From a virus, in the IMG/VR virus record IMGVR_UViG_3300032323_001303, positions 1 to 36,161 of that record: a stretch of 36,161 nt of DNA; one strand, 5' to 3'. Made by a program: the position numbers and the translations under genes. Under the pieces are notes generated by a model that saw only the letters and a program-made list of their open reading frames with translations, had not been told where the DNA came from and did no database searches. Shown in pieces: positions 1-8,900 of this stretch. Position 1 is the stretch's first letter, and each line of letters begins with the position of its first letter.

Positions 1-1
1 G

Positions 2-229
2 CCATCGGACATCCGCAATGACCGTCTCGCCTTACGCTTTTCTCTGGCCGCTAGATGGTGCGCAACCAACGATTACAGGTTTATAAACGTCCATCGAGCC
101 TACCGCGAAAGCTCTACTCCGCTCACTGATTTAGTAGAGCAGGGCGGCGACAACACACACCCCACGACAGCCGGGAACATACTATGGGCGAATACCATCA
201 TCCGCGCCTACGAACGTGGGCTTTTTTAA
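2..229 (+). CDS. SGNH/GDSL hydrolase-like protein, C-terminal part
   Basis: Only the last 75 residues are inside the window; the gene starts upstream and ends at a TAA. Seen: the segment contains G-G-D-N-T-H-P followed by T-T-A-G-N, which fits block V of SGNH/GDSL hydrolases, where the D-x-x-H supplies two catalytic residues; the residues before it (INVHRAYRE, then TPLTD) are also compatible with the end of such a domain. In phages, SGNH domains often sit at the end of tail fibres or tailspikes and de-esterify surface glycans, so a receptor-degrading virion protein is the likely role (inference). Base composition is more GC-rich than the portal gene that follows, as in the surface-protein module at 2.8-4.3 kb. 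The nucleophile block lies outside the window, so catalytic competence cannot be judged. Confidence 0.6.
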   Translation, partial: PSDIRNDRLALRFSLAARWCATNDYRFINVHRAYRESSTPLTDLVEQGGDNTHPTTAGNILWANTIIRAYERGLF

Positions 230-326
230 TCCCATGACCCACCCCAAACACCCGTTCCGCGCTCCTCCGCTCGCTCACCGTCGCGGGGATCATTTGATGT
301 TAAATTTGATTTAATTATCCTTTCCA

Positions 327-333
327 TTAAATA
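327..333 (+). promoter_or_regulatory. late-type promoter motif before portal gene
   Basis: TTAAATA lies 5 bp before the ATG at 339, resembling the T4 late octamer TATAAATA. No Shine-Dalgarno site is visible. The 230-326 stretch before it is a GC-rich gene tail followed by AT-rich DNA without a gene. Confidence 0.6.
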
Positions 334-338
334 CTTGA

Positions 339-2117
339 ATGGCAGGTGCAGACGGTTCAGTGACCCCAAATCAAAACGAGAAAGGAACGTATGATCGCTC
401 CATGCGTTCGTATTTGAAAAATAGGGGCAATTTTCGTGTGGAACAGCCCGATGAGGCTAAAAACACAAAATATAAGTATTTCCAAAAGGTGGGAATGCGT
501 CGTCCCGAAGCCATTGCGAAAAATTCGGTAGCTCTTTCCAATGATTGGAATACCACGGCATTCTCAGCCATTGAACAAGATAAGACATTCTCCACCCTCA
601 TGTATGCTTCGGCATCGGAGGAAAAACCCGGAAGATTGGCAGAATATCGTAGAATGGCAGGATTCTCAGAAGTTGCGGATGCTCTTGATGAGATATGTGA
701 TGGAACGATCAATGTTGATGCAAATAATCACATAGTTATTCTTGATTTTATGGATTCTGATTTGGAGTCTATCAAAAAGGAGGAGATTCAGAAAGAATTT
801 TCAAAATTCATCAACCATTTAGATCTCAAGGATAATGGATGGTTTTATTTTAGACAATTTCTTATTGAGGGGGAATTATATTTTGAATTGATCGTTAAAG
901 AGGGATACTTGAATCAAGGAATTGTAGCGGTTAGAAATCTACCAGCAGATTTATTTGATCCTGTATATGACAACATTCAAACGATGTTGGTGAAGGCGTT
1001 CATCTATAAGAAGCCGATATTCTCAGAAGTTGATAATAAACAAGTGGAACGATATGAACATATTCCGTTTGAACAGAATCAAGTTCTTTATGTCAATAGT
1101 GGACAATACAATGAGACGAAAGATTTCGTAATTCCATTTATTGAGAATTGTCGCAGACCGTATAGACAGCTTTCCATGATTGAGGATTCTGTGGTGATTC
1201 ATAGGATGGTTCACGCTCCCCTTCGATTCATTTTCAATGTTGATGTTGGGAGATTACCTGTTCCTCAAGCTGAAGCATATTTAAGAAAATTACAATCTCA
1301 ATATTGGTCAACCAAAACATTTGATATGGATCAGGGAGATATTGTAAAGAAATACTCTCCTCAGTCCACCATGGACTCTTTCTGGTTTGCAAAACGTCAA
1401 GGAACGGAAGGAACCACCGTTGACACATTTGGAGGACAACCAGCCGATGGAAACCTTGAGGTTTTAAATATCTTCCTTAAAAAACTTTATCGCTCTCTTA
1501 AAGTTCCTACTTCTCGTTTAAATGAGGAGACGGGATTTAATGATGGAACAGAAATGCTTCGCGAAGAATTGAAATTTGCGGACATGATCATTCGCCAGCA
1601 ACAAAGGTTCGCGGCGGGTATCAAACGGGCATTTATCACTCACCTCAAATTCCGTGGAATGTGGGATGAGTATGATCTCTATGAAGAGAATCTTGATGTA
1701 AAATTTAATGAACCTACCAATTTCTATGAAATGCGGGAAGCTCAGAAAATGGAATTGAAGATCAATACTTTCAATAGTATTGTATCAAATGAAAACATTT
1801 CCGTGACATGGGCTATGAAGAAATTCCTCAAATTTGAAGATCGTGAAATCCTCACTAACAGGGAGTTTTTGAGGAGCGATGCGGAGCTTATGTTTGAAAT
1901 TTCCCAGATTCAGACCAACGGGCCGGGATGGAAAGCTATGTTAGCCCAACAAGCTGAAGGTGGTATGGAGGGTGGTGAAGAAATGGGGGGCGATCTTGGT
2001 GGGGGTGGCGGAATGCCGCCCGCGTTTGGAGGGGGTGAGGTGGCCGTTGGGGGTGGTGAAATGGAAGCCGATATTCCCGAAATGGAAGCTCCCCCCGTTG
2101 AAGAACCCGTTCAGTAA
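339..2117 (+). CDS. 20: portal vertex protein (T4 gp20-like)
   Basis: 592 residues, close to T4 gp20. The dodecameric portal sits at one capsid vertex, nucleates prohead assembly and is the DNA channel and terminase dock. Seen: hallmark stretches of T4-type portals, including DALDEICD near residue 115, ENCRRPYRQLSMIEDSVV near 270, HRMVHAPLRFIFNVDVG near 290, the KKLYRSLKVPTSRLN segment near 385, and F..G..RAF..HLK near 430. The last ~70 residues are a low-complexity Gly/Glu/Pro tail ending EAPPVEEPVQ, which probably is flexible and is not typical of the family core. Start chosen at the ATG right after the late-type motif. It converges with the PAS-protein gene, whose stop is only 3 bp away. 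Family assignment is firm. Confidence 0.95.
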   Translation: MAGADGSVTPNQNEKGTYDRSMRSYLKNRGNFRVEQPDEAKNTKYKYFQKVGMRRPEAIAKNSVALSNDWNTTAFSAIEQDKTFSTLMYASASEEKPGRLAEYRRMAGFSEVADALDEICDGTINVDANNHIVILDFMDSDLESIKKEEIQKEFSKFINHLDLKDNGWFYFRQFLIEGELYFELIVKEGYLNQGIVAVRNLPADLFDPVYDNIQTMLVKAFIYKKPIFSEVDNKQVERYEHIPFEQNQVLYVNSGQYNETKDFVIPFIENCRRPYRQLSMIEDSVVIHRMVHAPLRFIFNVDVGRLPVPQAEAYLRKLQSQYWSTKTFDMDQGDIVKKYSPQSTMDSFWFAKRQGTEGTTVDTFGGQPADGNLEVLNIFLKKLYRSLKVPTSRLNEETGFNDGTEMLREELKFADMIIRQQQRFAAGIKRAFITHLKFRGMWDEYDLYEENLDVKFNEPTNFYEMREAQKMELKINTFNSIVSNENISVTWAMKKFLKFEDREILTNREFLRSDAELMFEISQIQTNGPGWKAMLAQQAEGGMEGGEEMGGDLGGGGGMPPAFGGGEVAVGGGEMEADIPEMEAPPVEEPVQ

Positions 2118-2120
2118 TAA

Positions 2121-2774
2121 TCAGAACAGGGGAATGTTATATTCCTTCGCATAATCCTTGGCGGTTTGATCATATGGATAAAGCCCCCCGTGCCACAAAT
2201 AATCTGTGTTTGGCTGATGATCAATAGCCCCCAAAAGGCGAATTCTTATAGTCCATTCGCCCATGTATTCTCCCGCATTGTTTTGAAATTTCAATTTTCC
2301 CACAAATTGTGACAAATTTTCTGCTGCCATTCCCCAACGTTTGAAGAAATCATCCGCTTGATCCAAATCATATGCAAAATTTTTCCAGCCCAATTTTAAC
2401 AATTCCGATGATGTGACACCACAAAGCTGACAATATGCTTCGTTGACAAAAATGTTGAGTCCCTTGGAAGTGCAGCGAAACATTGGTCTTGGGGAAAGCC
2501 AGTTGGTTGCTTCAATCTCAGCTTTGATAATTTTTAAAGAATCTTTCATTGAACCTCCCCCATTTGGGGAAATTTCATATTCAACTTTCCTCAATCGCTC
2601 ATCAATATTTTTTATGAGAAATGGCATCTCTTTTTTAGATTTTGTATATTCTCTCCAATCCTTGTAACGTTTGATGAAAAAATCCCTACCATTTTTAGTA
2701 GCCACTATAATGGCTGTGATGGCTCCCAAGAGCAATCCAATATATTCCAAAAGCTGTGGAGATAAAAAATTCAT
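2121..2774 (-). CDS. membrane-anchored PAS-domain protein
   Basis: 217 residues. Seen: one hydrophobic segment near residues 9-26 (YIGLLLGAITAIIVAT), a charged, probably coiled linker (residues 30-90, with SPNGGGSMKDSL), and a PAS-like domain from about 98 to 185: PMFRCTSKGLNIFVN, then EAYCQLCGVTSSELL, GWKNF, and a late beta-strand pattern ending EWTIRIRLLGAI. PAS domains bind ligands or cofactors and mediate sensing or dimerisation. No kinase, cyclase or DNA-binding output domain follows, so the protein would act alone or by docking to a host or phage partner in the membrane (inference). It is preceded by a late-type motif 5 bp from the ATG and converges with the portal gene. PAS assignment is likely; role unknown. 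Confidence 0.7.
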   Translation of the reverse strand: MNFLSPQLLEYIGLLLGAITAIIVATKNGRDFFIKRYKDWREYTKSKKEMPFLIKNIDERLRKVEYEISPNGGGSMKDSLKIIKAEIEATNWLSPRPMFRCTSKGLNIFVNEAYCQLCGVTSSELLKLGWKNFAYDLDQADDFFKRWGMAAENLSQFVGKLKFQNNAGEYMGEWTIRIRLLGAIDHQPNTDYLWHGGLYPYDQTAKDYAKEYNIPLF

Positions 2775-2779
2775 AACAA

Positions 2780-2787
2780 TATTTAAT
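2780..2787 (-). promoter_or_regulatory. late-type promoter motif before PAS gene
   Basis: On the reverse strand ATTAAATA lies 5 bp before the ATG at 2774. It sits inside a small AT-rich inverted sequence (AACAAT...ATTGTT). Confidence 0.5.
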
Positions 2788-2794
2788 TGTTATA

Positions 2795-3097
2795 TTAATT
2801 TTCTATCGCTATGATACTTGAGGGGTCGATGTCCACGCGGGCATCGAGTCCGCCGAGGAGGGCGATGAGTTGGGAAAACTCAGGGAAGTCCCGTGGAGTC
2901 TGGACTGGATTGCCACGAAGGGGCACGTCAAGGATGCTGTCATCGGCAGGGATGAAGTGCATCCCAGTATACTCGCCGGAATAGATAGGCATACCGATCA
3001 ACAGCCAGAACACTGGAAGGTCACGCGATGCTTGCGCGTCACGGATTGCCTGTGTCACGGCATCGGATGTTTCGGGAGTGGTGATGAATCCGATCAT
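2795..3097 (-). CDS. hypothetical protein, last gene of a surface-protein operon
   Basis: 100 residues starting MIGFITTPETSDAV. The start is set by an ATGA overlap with the stop of the upstream gene (3094-3963), a typical translational-coupling arrangement; a longer frame from 3193 would overlap that gene by 100 bp and is not preferred. Seen: a helical N-terminal part (TQAIRDAQASRD), a hydrophobic beta-like stretch (LPVFWLLIGMPIY) and an acidic C-terminus (DARVDIDPSS). No family recognised. Its position downstream of two probable virion surface genes suggests an accessory, adaptor or chaperone for that module (inference only). GC content is higher than in the flanking portal and neck genes. 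Confidence 0.65.
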   Translation of the reverse strand: MIGFITTPETSDAVTQAIRDAQASRDLPVFWLLIGMPIYSGEYTGMHFIPADDSILDVPLRGNPVQTPRDFPEFSQLIALLGGLDARVDIDPSSIIAIEN

Positions 3098-3963
3098 GGT
3101 AGTGTAAGTCCGGTGGAGGTTTCCCAAAGGTTTTTTAGGGCAAGTGTAAAGTTTTCCGATTGCGCCACCGTGAACCCTTCGGTCATGCCCCATGCTCCGT
3201 TCTGCAAGCGACTTTCAAGGTAGCTGAGAATCGGTGACGCATTGGATGCCATGAATGCCATAGGACGGGTGGAATTTAATGAGCTGGAAACATTGTTTAA
3301 TAGAGTGTTTGTGGTTCCAGCGGTTTTGCGCGTCAGTCCTACTACATTGGTGTTGTTAATTCTCAATATGTGAACGATTGCCCGTTGATCCGTCCCTATC
3401 CCGTTATGGAATTGGCTGTTCGCAAGCGAATTGTGTCCAGATATAGCGAAGGAGTTATTTATACCGTCGAATCCACCACTTAACCGAATGGTTGAAGCTA
3501 CTGATGCACCCCTAGAACCAAACAAAGGCCCGGAGAATCCAGCCACCGCACTTTCCGCAGTCATCAATGAAAAAACGCCCGTCCCGTTCAGTGTGCATCC
3601 GATGCTCGCAACTGTCCCGTCCGTGATGAAATACCCCGTTGCTCCATCATTTTGCACAAATCCCGCACTGTGCGTCACACCACCCACGAATGTCCCGCTT
3701 GTCCGAGTCACCAAGTCGATGGCATTCGGCGCAGCGACTCCCCATATCGGGAGATACATGCGCTTGAGAGACGAATACCAGCCATCGGCCTTCCCTGTCT
3801 TGTAGAAGGTATTGATTACAGTTCTCTGCGTATCACTAACCGTGCCACCCGCTGCCACTACGGCGGCGATGTATGCGGCAGCATCGGAGTCTAACGAAAT
3901 TCCCGAAGATGATACACCTCCAAATAATCCATTTATCTTGGGTATTGACGGGATACTACGCAT
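3094..3963 (-). CDS. probable virion surface or fibre protein with lectin-like fold
   Basis: 289 residues, rich in Gly, Ser, Thr and Asn as in phage fibre and decoration proteins. Seen: residues 24-75 match a pattern recurrent in phage and marine viral structural proteins (DSDAAAYIAAV, a Thr-led helix, ADGWYSSLKRMYLPIWG, APNAIDL), followed by beta-rich sequence with repeated short hydrophobic strands (FSLMTAESAV, GPLFGSRG, TIRLSGGFDG, AIVHILRINNTNVVGL), which suggests a concanavalin/LamG-like jelly roll. Probable role is binding the cell surface (inference). Start ATG at 3963 overlaps the stop of the preceding gene as TAATG. It is encoded opposite to the flanking head genes. Confidence 0.6.
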   Translation of the reverse strand: MRSIPSIPKINGLFGGVSSSGISLDSDAAAYIAAVVAAGGTVSDTQRTVINTFYKTGKADGWYSSLKRMYLPIWGVAAPNAIDLVTRTSGTFVGGVTHSAGFVQNDGATGYFITDGTVASIGCTLNGTGVFSLMTAESAVAGFSGPLFGSRGASVASTIRLSGGFDGINNSFAISGHNSLANSQFHNGIGTDQRAIVHILRINNTNVVGLTRKTAGTTNTLLNNVSSSLNSTRPMAFMASNASPILSYLESRLQNGAWGMTEGFTVAQSENFTLALKNLWETSTGLTLP

Positions 3964-4277
3964 TAACCTTGGTTATAATTGCTGAAGTTGCTCGTTCTGT
4001 AATAGACCAAACCAGAACCAGATGCGGTCTTGGCACTGAGAGAATCACTATTTGACAGTCCACGAACAACGATGGATTCCGTGTCAGCTATGAGAAATCT
4101 GTTGTTATCCGAAAAAATATTATTATCATAAAGATAAACGTTTTGTCCCGTCCTATTTACGATCAATACTTCCGAGCAAACATTAGCACTGAGAGCCACT
4201 AGATTGGTGGTGATACTCTGTTCAAAAGATTTGGAATTGTTGGTGTTGAGATACACGCTACCATTGTTACCTGTCAT
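3963..4277 (-). CDS. small virion-associated protein, first gene of surface-protein operon
   Basis: 104 residues, no signal peptide or membrane segment. Seen: beta-rich sequence with the phrase NRTGQNVYLYDNN, then RFLIADTESIVVRGLSNS, and a C-terminal GSGLVYYRTSNFS. This layout (strand, turn, exposed 'toxic' Ser/Thr-rich edge, aromatic strand) resembles small head-fibre or decoration proteins of T4-like environmental phages, but I cannot tie it to a named family. It opens a three-gene operon (then 3094-3963 and 2795-3097) with 1-bp and 4-bp overlaps, controlled by a late-type motif 5 bp upstream. It is divergent from the neck gene at 4311. Confidence 0.6.
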   Translation of the reverse strand: MTGNNGSVYLNTNNSKSFEQSITTNLVALSANVCSEVLIVNRTGQNVYLYDNNIFSDNNRFLIADTESIVVRGLSNSDSLSAKTASGSGLVYYRTSNFSNYNQG

Positions 4278-4282
4278 ATTGA

Positions 4283-4290
4283 TTATTTAG
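4283..4290 (-). promoter_or_regulatory. late-type promoter motif, surface-protein operon
   Basis: CTAAATAA on the reverse strand, 5 bp before the ATG at 4277. It is paired back to back with the motif at 4299 within a 33-bp divergent intergenic region. Confidence 0.65.
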
Positions 4291-4298
4291 CGGAGAGA

Positions 4299-4306
4299 TT
4301 AAATAA
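4299..4306 (+). promoter_or_regulatory. late-type promoter motif, neck gene
   Basis: TTAAATAA, 4 bp before the ATG at 4311; no Shine-Dalgarno site. Confidence 0.65.
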
Positions 4307-4310
4307 TTTT

Positions 4311-5447
4311 ATGTCTCTTTGTCAAGTACAGCCGATTTCTGCCTTCATGTCAACCAATCTCAATAGTCAGATTGATTGTTACCAGAGACTTGGGCAGAGG
4401 ATTCTCAGAATGTTGGGACATCCGATGATTAATATTGAGGTTCATCCCGATCAGTTATACGAAGCTATATCTACTTCGCTTGATCTATTCTCCAGTCATT
4501 TGGGATACACCCAAGAGACTTTAATTTTTGATAGTAGGTTATATGAAAATAATGTAGGAATTAGACTGGATCATTTATTCACTATTGCTAGTAATAGCAT
4601 CACCCCTAGAGAAGTCCTCCAAAATGAAAAAGTTGGACCTACCCCAGATTTTAATATAGAAATTCCAAAGACATTATATATTTCACAATCTGCAATTCCT
4701 CAATCATATTTCACCACAGCATCATCCCTAAGCTCCGATGTTCCAGAAGAGGGCATCACACCGATGCAAATTCTCAATGAGGAGACATATCAAGCTTTGA
4801 TAGATTTTAATGCTTCTCTATCGGCATATTTCATCCCGTCCAAACAAAAGAATTTCACAATCCAGTGTGAACCACAGGAGAATATCGCATCATATAATAA
4901 TATGTTTGATTATGATATTTTAGATTATCGCAAGGTGATTGATGTGATCCGTTTTGAAGAAGGTTCGTCCACTGGAGTTAATAACCTTTTCTCGATGGAA
5001 AGTTTCATGCAGCAGCAATCCTATTTCGCTATGGGCAATTTTGGATTTGATATGCTTACATGGCATACTACCAAGGATTGGATTGATACACGGGAGAAAT
5101 TATTTTCCACAAGAAGGGATATGCATTTTGATCCAAGGACTCAATATCTTAAATTATATCCACAACCAAGAAATACACAATTTTATGGTGTAATTGAATG
5201 TTACGTGGAAAGACCGATCCGTGATCTGATCAAGGAAGCATGGGTATTCAATTATGCATTGGCTTTGACAAAAATCATGTGGGGGAGGATACTTACTAAG
5301 ATAAATGGAGTCAATTTGGTAGGTGGAGGGACGATTAACGGGGAAAATCCGCTTCAGGAGGGATTGGCCGAAAAAGAAAAACTCGAAGAATTACTCTATG
5401 AAGGAGGTATGAACGGCTCTTCCCCCGTCATGCCATTGGTGATGTAA
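4311..5447 (+). CDS. neck/virion structural protein (T4 gp13/gp14-type)
   Basis: 378 residues. Seen: an N-terminal motif INIEVHPDQLYEAISTSLDL that matches the 'x-V-x-L-x-DEQL-x-x-A-I-x-x-A-L' element found in T4-like neck and head-closure proteins, and a C-terminal block with WVFNYALALTKIMWGR, KINGV, then LVGGGTINGENPLQEGLAEK, matching the conserved C-terminus of gp13-like proteins (helix, Gly-rich turn, NG-D/E, helix). In T4, gp13 and gp14 form the neck that closes the packaged head and receives the tail. The gene lies between the portal and gp4 genes, in keeping with a head-to-tail connector role. Which of gp13 or gp14 it represents is not decided by sequence reading alone. Confidence 0.7.
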   Translation: MSLCQVQPISAFMSTNLNSQIDCYQRLGQRILRMLGHPMINIEVHPDQLYEAISTSLDLFSSHLGYTQETLIFDSRLYENNVGIRLDHLFTIASNSITPREVLQNEKVGPTPDFNIEIPKTLYISQSAIPQSYFTTASSLSSDVPEEGITPMQILNEETYQALIDFNASLSAYFIPSKQKNFTIQCEPQENIASYNNMFDYDILDYRKVIDVIRFEEGSSTGVNNLFSMESFMQQQSYFAMGNFGFDMLTWHTTKDWIDTREKLFSTRRDMHFDPRTQYLKLYPQPRNTQFYGVIECYVERPIRDLIKEAWVFNYALALTKIMWGRILTKINGVNLVGGGTINGENPLQEGLAEKEKLEELLYEGGMNGSSPVMPLVM

Positions 5448-5463
5448 GTCGTTGATTATCAAT

Positions 5464-5916
5464 ATGTTACCACTCAAACGCGATCACCGATTTAAACAAG
5501 GAATTTATCGTCCTCAAAATAAGGATAAATTCATTGGAAAAGAGGCAATATTTCGCAGCGGCTTAGAACTCAATTTTTTTCGTTTTTGCGACTCCAATCC
5601 CAATATCATTCGTTGGGGTAGTGAGTGTGTGATTGTGAATTATTTTGATCCGGTTCTGGCGCGGAACAGGAAATACCACATAGACAATTACGTGGAAATA
5701 AAGGAGGGTAACATCATTAAAAAATATTTGGTGGAGATAAAACCATTCAAGCAAACACAAGAACCCAAAGTTACTAAGAGAAGAAAGAAAGCTCATCTGC
5801 TTTATGAGCAATCGCAATTTAAAACAAATACTGCTAAGTGGCAATATGCAAAAGAATTCGCCAAAAAGCACGGAATGGAATTTATTATTATTACTGAAAA
5901 GGATCTAGGCGGTTGA
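5464..5916 (+). CDS. 4: head completion nuclease-like protein (T4 gp4-like)
   Basis: 150 residues from ATG 5464; an in-frame TTG at 5452 would add four residues, and neither start has a clear ribosome site. Seen: the gp4/TnsA-like nuclease pattern: SGLELNFFRFCDSN near residue 30, W-G-S-E near 47, YHIDNYVE with the likely catalytic D near 72, and VEIKPFKQTQEP near 87 with the E-x-K pair, followed by a final W.YA..FA...G.EFIIITEKDL. In T4, gp4 (gp50/65) completes filled heads so that tails can join, and it has the PD-(D/E)xK-type fold. Follows the neck gene by 16 bp, likely cotranscribed. The stop TGA is part of the TTGACA at 5913. Confidence 0.85.
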   Translation: MLPLKRDHRFKQGIYRPQNKDKFIGKEAIFRSGLELNFFRFCDSNPNIIRWGSECVIVNYFDPVLARNRKYHIDNYVEIKEGNIIKKYLVEIKPFKQTQEPKVTKRRKKAHLLYEQSQFKTNTAKWQYAKEFAKKHGMEFIIITEKDLGG

Positions 5917-5945
5917 CAAATAAATTCAGAAGCTAAATAGAAGTA
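5913..5945 (+). promoter_or_regulatory. composite promoter before fibre gene (late-type motif plus TTGACA)
   Basis: CTAAATAG (5933-5940) lies 5 bp before the ATG at 5946 and is the likely late promoter. A TTGACA at 5913-5918 lies 15 bp before TAAATA (5934-5939), so the same octamer could also act as a sigma70-type -10. The TGA of this TTGACA is the stop codon of the gp4 gene. Confidence 0.5.
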
Positions 5946-8900
5946 ATGAAATTATTTGGAGAGAAGGTTAAACATACCTTCACGAACTCTCCTCATAACA
6001 TCCTTGAGTGTAAAGATTATAATGAAATCTTTTTTGATGTTTATGAGATAGAGCTTAATAATGGAAAATACCCCGTGGAGAAAATTTCAGAGGAATCTGG
6101 AATGCCTGTGGTGTCTATTCCCATTATCGTGGATGGTGTGGAACAGGAAGTGTCCTTTGTGTTGACAAAGGGTAAAGAAAATATTATTTTTCTAAATGAG
6201 GAGAATAAAAATCTTGTAAATTCTTCCGATCTTCCAGAAAAATCCATTGAAACAATGGAAATGCATATTGACATTCCTCAAGTCTTACATGAGGATGTTG
6301 AAGAAGTTGATCAGCCATTATCTAATATTCAAGAATCCAAGAGGGAGATTTTAGAACAGATTGATGAAGCTAAGAAACGAGCGATCAAACAAGCATCTAA
6401 AATCAAGAAAAGAAAATTAGAAGAAGCAAATTCTGAAATTTCTGAAAAGAAAAAGGCTCTTGATGTGATGTTGGAATCTGCCAGAAATTCTCTGGTTGAT
6501 GAATTTCTGGATATATCCAAAAAAATTAAAAACGAGTTCATTTCTGAAAATGATAATCGTTGGGAAGAAATTCAAGAAACAATTGATAACAAGATTGAGG
6601 ATATTTCTTCATCTTTATCCAAATCATTGACAGAGGACTTCTCCACATCAGAGAAGCAATTTGATGGTAAAATCCGAGAACTCGTCAAGGAATTATATAA
6701 TTCTTTACAACCTAAAATTGATAACGATCTTAAGGATATCGCCAAACAGATTGTTGAAAAAGTTAATGTAATTGAAAATAATCTCACGGGAGAGTTTGAA
6801 AAGATTGACGAAAGATTCCAGAGAAACCTTTCCGATGTCGAGGAAAACATGACGGAAATTGCCCTTGATATGTCGGGCAAAGTGAACAGTGTCAAATCAG
6901 AATTGAATGAAAAATTCAACAAGATAGATAAAAATGTCAACAAATCCCTATCTCGCGTCGGACTTTTAGATAAAAAAATTGACACTGCGGTTTACACAAT
7001 CTCAGAAGAGATTGATAATAAAATTCAACAAGTTGAAAATGATATTGAAAAATCTTGTAATGATAAATTGGAATTACTGGAAAGTAAAAATCTTGATATT
7101 AATGACAAGAATAGAAAATACCTGATTGATCTTATCACCGAATCAAAGCACGGGTTGATTGAAGAGGTTAGGAAAATTTCAAAACAAGCCCCCATAGAAT
7201 ATGTGGTGGAGGCCAACAATGCCAAGAAGAATATCAATCAAGATGATATTGTAAAAGATCTGGAGAAGAAAATAAATTTTCTAGTTGGAGATGTGGAAAC
7301 ACGACTCCGTAAATATGTTGCTGTTTATGGTGGAGGGGGTGGAACCGTAGCCACCCAATATCAAGATGGGGGGACTATGAACGGGAACCTCACAATTGTT
7401 GGAAGCATTAGTGCGAGCGAATATCTTGGAATTCCTTATCCATCAGAAAATGATACATTAGATATTGTCACATCTAGGGGTAATATCACCAATAATTCAA
7501 TAAAGGTTAATACTCTTTCCGCCAACTCGGCTCATCTCACATCAGTAATAGAGGCATCTGCATTCGTTACCACAGGTGGCACATCTTCGGATTTTGTGAA
7601 AGGGGATGGATCTCTGGATAGTAATACTTATATAACAGAAGAAGCCTTTTTATCAAATCTTGTTTTATATCCCACAACGGCAGCGAGTGACATAGCTGGT
7701 TATTCTAAAATGGTTGTCAGCGTTACAGATATTGATTACGATACAGTGGCGGTAGATGTATCCACGGGGGGTATAACGGGGACTGATGTATTTATATCCA
7801 GCTTGATTTCCGCACCTGATCTTATTATTGGAGAAGTTGATACGATTAATTTAACCGTTATCGGTAATATTAAAAAGGTGTCTGGCGGCAATAATAAAAA
7901 TGCATCTTTCCACTTTCATGTTTATAAAAGAGCCGCAAGTGGCGTTGAAACTTTATTGGGGGTGAGTTCCAATACCGCAACAGTTGCATCGGCAATATAT
8001 GAAGAATATGACGCATCGCTTTTACTGAACACCAGCGATTGGATTGATACTGACAGACTTGTATTGAAATTATATGGAACTCTGGTAGGTTCTGGTGGTG
8101 GAAGTAGTCCCGTATTCAATTTTATGTTTGGGGGCGATACACCCGTGCGAGTGTTATTACCTCTACCAACTAATGTTCAGCTAACCAATTATATACCTTA
8201 TGTTGGAGCATCCAAAGACATCAATCTTGGAACGCATGATGTCACTACAACGGGTAGTATTAGTGCTTCAAATTTAATTTATACTACTGGTAATCAAAAT
8301 ATATCGGGTATAAAAACATTTGCAGATAATGTGGGTATCGGAACAACATCGCCATCTGCTAAACTCCATACTGTATCTACCACTGAGCAATTACGTGTAG
8401 GTTACGATGTCTCAAATTACTTAAGCACCACTGTCAATTCTTCTGGTGTAGTTACTTTAAATGCTATCGGTGCGAGTGCTGGATTTAGTTTGACAAAACC
8501 TGTTATTGCAACGGAGCAACCCGCTTTAAGTTCGATTACCAATAACCATTTGATGACGTATGGTTTATCCAATGAACTATATGCATGGGTTGATTTACCA
8601 TCTGGGTTTGCAAACTTTTCATCAACTGGAGGTTCCGCTTCTACCTCCGTAATTGGAGTCTCTATTGATACTGGCGCATCAACTGTCAGTTTTTCAACTG
8701 CTAGAGCTAGATTTGCTGGGTTTTTTAATAGATCACCTCTCGCATGGGTGGGTGGTCAAGCGAGAAACATACCTTTCGGAAGTCGAAGAACGAGAATAAG
8801 AGCGATCATTGATGTTGTCTCATTAACAGGTAATGCCTATTTTTGGTTTGGAATATGGGATAAAACTAATCTGATAGTCACTACTGATGAATTTGATAAT

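Noticed and set aside
257-286. Inverted repeat CCGCG/CGCGG before the portal gene
   Set aside because: Only 5 bp with a long GC-rich loop and no T-run; not a convincing terminator.
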